Source: Acidobacteriota bacterium (lineage in GTDB: Bacteria > Acidobacteriota > Thermoanaerobaculia > Gp7-AA8). From it: a stretch of 9,193 nucleotides of DNA. The DNA is taken from the NCBI GenBank assembly GCA_003222375.1, contig QHVX01000146.1, positions 1 to 9,193 on the forward strand, given 5' to 3'. The position numbers and the translations under genes are program-made. Positions 6,442 to 9,193 of this stretch are shown piece by piece; position 1 is the first letter of the stretch, and the number at the start of each line of letters is the position of its first letter. The notes under the pieces are model-generated. The model was given only the letters and a program-made list of their open reading frames with translations, ran no database searches and was not told the origin of the DNA.

Positions 6442-7317
6442 ATGGATCAGAAACCCGTAACTGTCCCAGCCATCAAGGCGATGAAACGCCTGCAGCGCAT
6501 CGGCATGCTGACGGCCTACGACTATCCGACCGCCAAAATCGCGGACGCCGCCGGCACCGACATCATCCTGGTCGGCGACTCGTTAGGCATGGTGGTCCTC
6601 GGCTATCCCGACACGCTCAGCGTGACCGTCGCGGAGATGGTGCATCACACGCGCGCGGTCGCGCGCGCGACGCAGCGCGCGCTGGTGGTCGGCGACATGC
6701 CCTATCTGTCGTACCACGTCTCGATCGAGGAGTCGGTGCGCAACGCGGGCGAATTCATCCGCGCCGGCGCGCGCGCCGTGAAGATCGAAGGGGGGAAGCC
6801 GGCGCGCATCAAAGCGGTCGAGGCGATCCTCGACGCCGAAATTCCGGTGATGGGTCACATCGGCCTGACGCCGCAGTCGGTCAACGTCGTCGGCGGATTC
6901 CGGTTGCAAGGCAAGAATGCCGGCGACGCGCGGCGTCTCATCGACGAGGCGATCGCGCTCGATCAGGCGGGATGCTTCTCGCTCGTTCTCGAATGTGTTC
7001 CCGAAGAGCTGGCGGCGCTGATCACGGAGCGCGTTTCGATTCCGACGATCGGCATCGGCGCCGGTCCATCGTGCGACGGCCAGGTCCTCGTCTTCCACGA
7101 CCTCCTCGGCCTGTACGACGGCCACACGCCGAAGTTCGTGCGTCGTTACGCAAATGTCGGCGACGACATGCGCAACGCGATCGCGCGATATCTCGACGAC
7201 GTGCGCAGCGGCCGTTTCCCCGACGGCACGAAGGAATCGTTCCACATGAGCAGCACCGAGGAGCTGAAGAAACTCTACGGAGATTCGGTCGTGGTGCCGA
7301 TGCCGAAGGTGAATTGA
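6442..7317 (+). CDS. panB: 3-methyl-2-oxobutanoate hydroxymethyltransferase (PanB)
   Basis: The product has 291 residues. PanB transfers a hydroxymethyl group from 5,10-methylenetetrahydrofolate to alpha-ketoisovalerate to give ketopantoate, the first step of pantothenate and CoA synthesis, in the cytosol. Expected active-site residues are present: MLTAYDYPTA (22-31), the Mg-binding aspartate in VGDSLGM (D46), D85 in VVGDMPYLSY, E116 in VKIEGG, and the catalytic glutamate E184 in LVLECV. MGHIGLTPQSV (137-147) and IGIGAGPSCDGQVLV (203-217) are also family-typical. The length is slightly above the usual 260-280. The start ATG 6442 has GGAGG upstream, inside a hairpin. The stop TGA 7315-7317 overlaps the TTG start of panC. 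The gene is strongly GC-rich. Confidence 0.97.
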   Translation: MDQKPVTVPAIKAMKRLQRIGMLTAYDYPTAKIADAAGTDIILVGDSLGMVVLGYPDTLSVTVAEMVHHTRAVARATQRALVVGDMPYLSYHVSIEESVRNAGEFIRAGARAVKIEGGKPARIKAVEAILDAEIPVMGHIGLTPQSVNVVGGFRLQGKNAGDARRLIDEAIALDQAGCFSLVLECVPEELAALITERVSIPTIGIGAGPSCDGQVLVFHDLLGLYDGHTPKFVRRYANVGDDMRNAIARYLDDVRSGRFPDGTKESFHMSSTEELKKLYGDSVVVPMPKVN

Positions 7318-8189
7318 TCGCGGTCCATTCCATCGACGAAACGCGAGCGGCCGTCTGCACTGCCCGCGTGGCCGGCCGGGTGATCGGCTTCGTTCCGACG
7401 ATGGGCTTCCTCCATGAAGGTCATCTCTCGCTGATTCGCGTCGCGCGGGAGAATGGCGCGGACTTCATCGTCGTGTCGATCTTCGTCAACCCGCTGCAGT
7501 TCGGCCCCAGCGAAGATTTCGAAAAATATCCGCGCGATGCAAAGCGCGATCGCGAGGCTCTCGAGGCGGCAAGCGTCGATGTGCTGTTTCTTCCGCCGGT
7601 CGAGGTCATGTACCCGCCCGGCGCAACCACGCGAGTGATCGTCAGTGAAGTTGCCGATCCGCTGGAGGGCGATCGCCGCCCGGGTCATTTCGCCGGCGTC
7701 GCGACGGTCGTGGCGAAGTTGTTCAACATCGTGCAGCCCGACCTCGCGGTTTTCGGCCGCAAGGACGCGCAGCAGTGCTCGGTCATCGAGCGGATGGTTC
7801 GCGATCTGGATGTTCCGGTGCGTCTGGTGTTCGGAGAAACGGTCCGCGAACACGACGGCCTGGCGCTCTCATCGCGCAACAGCTACCTGTCGAAGGAGCA
7901 ACGCGCGCTCGCTCCGGCGCTGCATCGCGCATTGAGCGCCGGCGCAGACGCCATCAGCCACGGCATCCACGACGTCGAGGCCATCGAGAAATTGATGCGC
8001 AAAATGGCGGCCGAGACCCCAGGGATCGAGGTCGATTATCTGGCGGTGGTAGATCCGCTCACGTTCCGGCGGCCGGCCGATTTTCATCACGACGTCCTGG
8101 TCGTCGGCGCCGTGCGCATTGGAAAAACGCGATTGATCGATAACATCTGCATTCGTAAGAGCGCGATTCCGCACGCTCACATCGAATGA
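7314..8189 (+). CDS. panC: Pantothenate synthetase (pantoate--beta-alanine ligase, PanC)
   Basis: The product has 291 residues. PanC joins pantoate and beta-alanine with ATP through a pantoyl-adenylate. The nucleotide-binding motifs are intact: FVPTMGFLHEGH (26-37) with the HxGH-type HEGH, FVNPLQFGPSEDF, EGDRRPGHFAGVATVVAKLF, FGRKDAQQ (148-154 area) and the KMSKS-like SSRNSYLS (187-194). The start is taken as TTG 7314, because homology begins a few residues later (the SIDETRAAV region), AAGGTGA lies just upstream, and no ATG fits. The TTGA overlap with the panB stop and the ATGA overlap with the next gene at 8186-8189 point to coupled translation. The frame is open far upstream inside panB; that part is a shadow. 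Confidence 0.96.
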   Translation: MIAVHSIDETRAAVCTARVAGRVIGFVPTMGFLHEGHLSLIRVARENGADFIVVSIFVNPLQFGPSEDFEKYPRDAKRDREALEAASVDVLFLPPVEVMYPPGATTRVIVSEVADPLEGDRRPGHFAGVATVVAKLFNIVQPDLAVFGRKDAQQCSVIERMVRDLDVPVRLVFGETVREHDGLALSSRNSYLSKEQRALAPALHRALSAGADAISHGIHDVEAIEKLMRKMAAETPGIEVDYLAVVDPLTFRRPADFHHDVLVVGAVRIGKTRLIDNICIRKSAIPHAHIE

Positions 8190-8521
8190 TTCGATCGCTT
8201 GTCCATGCTGTCATCCATGATGCGCGCGTGACGCACGCCGGCGCAGCCGCGCTGCAGGTCGATGCGCACGTGCTGAACGCCGCCGGCATTCTGCCATTCG
8301 AGGAAGTGGAGATCGTGATTCGATCGAGCGGAGCGCATCTGCGGACATGGATCGAACCGGCTGCCGCAGGAAGCGGCGAGGTTCGCATGCATTCGGGAGT
8401 TGCACCGGGCGACGTCATCACGATCGTCTGCTACGGAATGCTGCACGACGGCCAGACGCTCGATCACAAGCCGCGCGTGGTGCGGCTCGATCCGCACAAT
8501 CGCCTGCTCGCTGTCACGTGA
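8186..8521 (+). CDS. panD: PanD-like protein lacking the pyruvoyl serine
   Basis: The product has 111 residues and clearly has the aspartate 1-decarboxylase fold. It starts MIRS, has VTHA at 15-18 and NAAGILPFEEVEI (31-43), and ends GDVITIVCYG, then PRVVRLDPHNRLL. PanD normally cuts itself between Gly24 and Ser25 to form a pyruvoyl cofactor and makes beta-alanine from aspartate. Here that region reads HAGAAALQVD, three residues shorter than in E. coli and with no serine, cysteine or threonine between 17 and 34. In the same alignment, Lys9 is Val9, Arg12 is Asp12, Arg54 is His51, Tyr58 is Trp55 and Asn72 is His69; only Thr57 (Thr54 here) stays. The frame is intact and the gene is coupled to panC (ATGA) and to the next gene (TGATG), so it is probably expressed. 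It is most likely not a decarboxylase; a structural or regulatory role is speculation. Confidence 0.85.
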   Translation: MIRSLVHAVIHDARVTHAGAAALQVDAHVLNAAGILPFEEVEIVIRSSGAHLRTWIEPAAAGSGEVRMHSGVAPGDVITIVCYGMLHDGQTLDHKPRVVRLDPHNRLLAVT

Positions 8522-9193
8522 TGCGACGCTGGCGCGAAGCAATCTACGCCGTGCTGTTGGCGTCGGTCATCATTCCGACGATTCCGCGCCTGAGCGAATG
8601 GCTGCGTCTCGCCTGGAAGGTGCGCGCGATGCCGATGCACGCGCGTCGCGAAGCGGTGATCGGCGATCTCTATCGCGGAGTCGAACAATTGCGACGCGAA
8701 ACCGCGCCCCAGGAACGACTCGCGCTCATTCGGCTGGCCAGCGCCGACGCGCTCTTCGTCAATTACTACCTCTATCCTCATCCGACGCGTACGTACTGGA
8801 ACCGATGGGCATACGTGCACAGCGATCCGAACAAGCGACCGAAGCGCATCGTGCAGATCGACGGCGGAGTGCCGCGCGTCGTCACGTATGCGCAACTCCG
8901 CGCGAGCGAGCTGCGGCGGTCACGCGTTGTGCCGATCGCCGATCTGCCGGCGCAGACGCGGACCGCATTCGCGATTCCGATGGTTACCTCGATCGACGGC
9001 CCGCCGGCCGACTCCTACACCATCGAGGGAGCGATTTCGTCGGACGACGAAGCGCACGTCACGCTCACGCTGCAGCCGGCAAATATAGTCAATAAGTTGA
9101 CTATTCGCGGAACGCGCGCCTTCTACGATCTCGTCTACGAATGCTTCGACACGATCGAATTCGCGGCCTGGGTTCGCGTGACGAGCGACCGGC
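8521..9193 (+). CDS. Membrane-anchored protein of unknown function (partial)
   Basis: The frame is open from ATG 8521 to the window end, at least 224 codons, and overlaps the PanD-like stop as TGATG. A positively charged start (MRRWREA) is followed by one hydrophobic segment (about 8-25), so the product is probably anchored in the inner membrane with the rest outside the cytoplasm. An arginine-rich helical part (about 30-75) comes next, then an aromatic stretch FVNYYLYPHPTRTYWNRWAY. From about residue 140 the residues alternate as in a beta-sandwich. I do not recognise the family and give no function. Its coupling to the pan genes may reflect shared expression only. An AT-rich palindrome lies inside it at 9085-9104. 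Confidence 0.75.
   Translation, partial: MRRWREAIYAVLLASVIIPTIPRLSEWLRLAWKVRAMPMHARREAVIGDLYRGVEQLRRETAPQERLALIRLASADALFVNYYLYPHPTRTYWNRWAYVHSDPNKRPKRIVQIDGGVPRVVTYAQLRASELRRSRVVPIADLPAQTRTAFAIPMVTSIDGPPADSYTIEGAISSDDEAHVTLTLQPANIVNKLTIRGTRAFYDLVYECFDTIEFAAWVRVTSDR
9085..9104. repeat. AT-rich perfect 8-bp inverted repeat inside a GC-rich gene
   Basis: ATAGTCAA (9085-9092) and TTGACTAT (9097-9104) are exact reverse complements around TAAG. The surrounding gene is GC-rich, so this short AT island stands out. It encodes ordinary residues (around NIVNKLTI) in the open frame. It could be a chance match or a protein-binding site. Confidence 0.5.

Noticed and set aside
6583..7245. 220-codon minus-strand frame opposite panB
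   Set aside because: Shadow of panB; no recognisable protein features.
6438..7313. A long frame over panB joined to panC, suggesting a 583-residue fusion
   Set aside because: The part before 7314 is an out-of-frame reading of panB, rich in arginine and without homology; panC homology starts at about 7314.

Overview
The window is high-GC DNA from a Gram-negative-type bacterium, most likely an environmental member of the Acidobacteriota or a similar soil phylum. The grounds are indirect: an outer-membrane DUF5916-type barrel, a paired M16 peptidase operon, a deoxynucleoside kinase next to the pantothenate genes, and intergenic hairpins built from heptamers. I cannot place it more precisely without a search.

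Left block (1-5572). Nearly everything reads on the minus strand. In order of transcription it holds a two-gene M16 peptidase operon (catalytic member 5572-4350, frameshifted near 5296; metal-site-less partner 4353-2977), a VOC/PhnB-like protein (2738-2400), a short isoprenylcysteine-methyltransferase-like protein that has lost its RNPMY motif (2096-1686), a DUF2269-type membrane protein (1612-1148) and a short SPFH/Band 7 protein (1109-621). At the left edge the C-terminal half of a DUF5916-type gene is scrambled: residues that should come just before the plus-strand end (482-649) are encoded on the minus strand of 2-481, as if a piece of about 500 bp had been flipped. Four genes in this block look broken or shortened, which points to a decaying region or to assembly errors.

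Right block (5676-9193). All genes read on the plus strand and are compact: a deoxynucleoside kinase, panB, panC, a PanD-like gene, and a membrane-anchored protein of unknown function that runs off the end. From panB on, each gene overlaps the next by 3-4 nt, so they are very probably translated as one coupled operon. PanB makes ketopantoate and PanC condenses pantoate with beta-alanine. The third gene has the PanD fold and sits where PanD should be, but it lacks the serine that becomes the pyruvoyl cofactor and most other catalytic residues. It probably cannot decarboxylate aspartate; this is the most interesting point in the window.

The kinase gene is flanked on both sides by long imperfect hairpins made of heptamer repeats (one of AACGATG type, one of GTGCTGA type). 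The panB ribosome binding site lies inside a perfect 8-bp hairpin.
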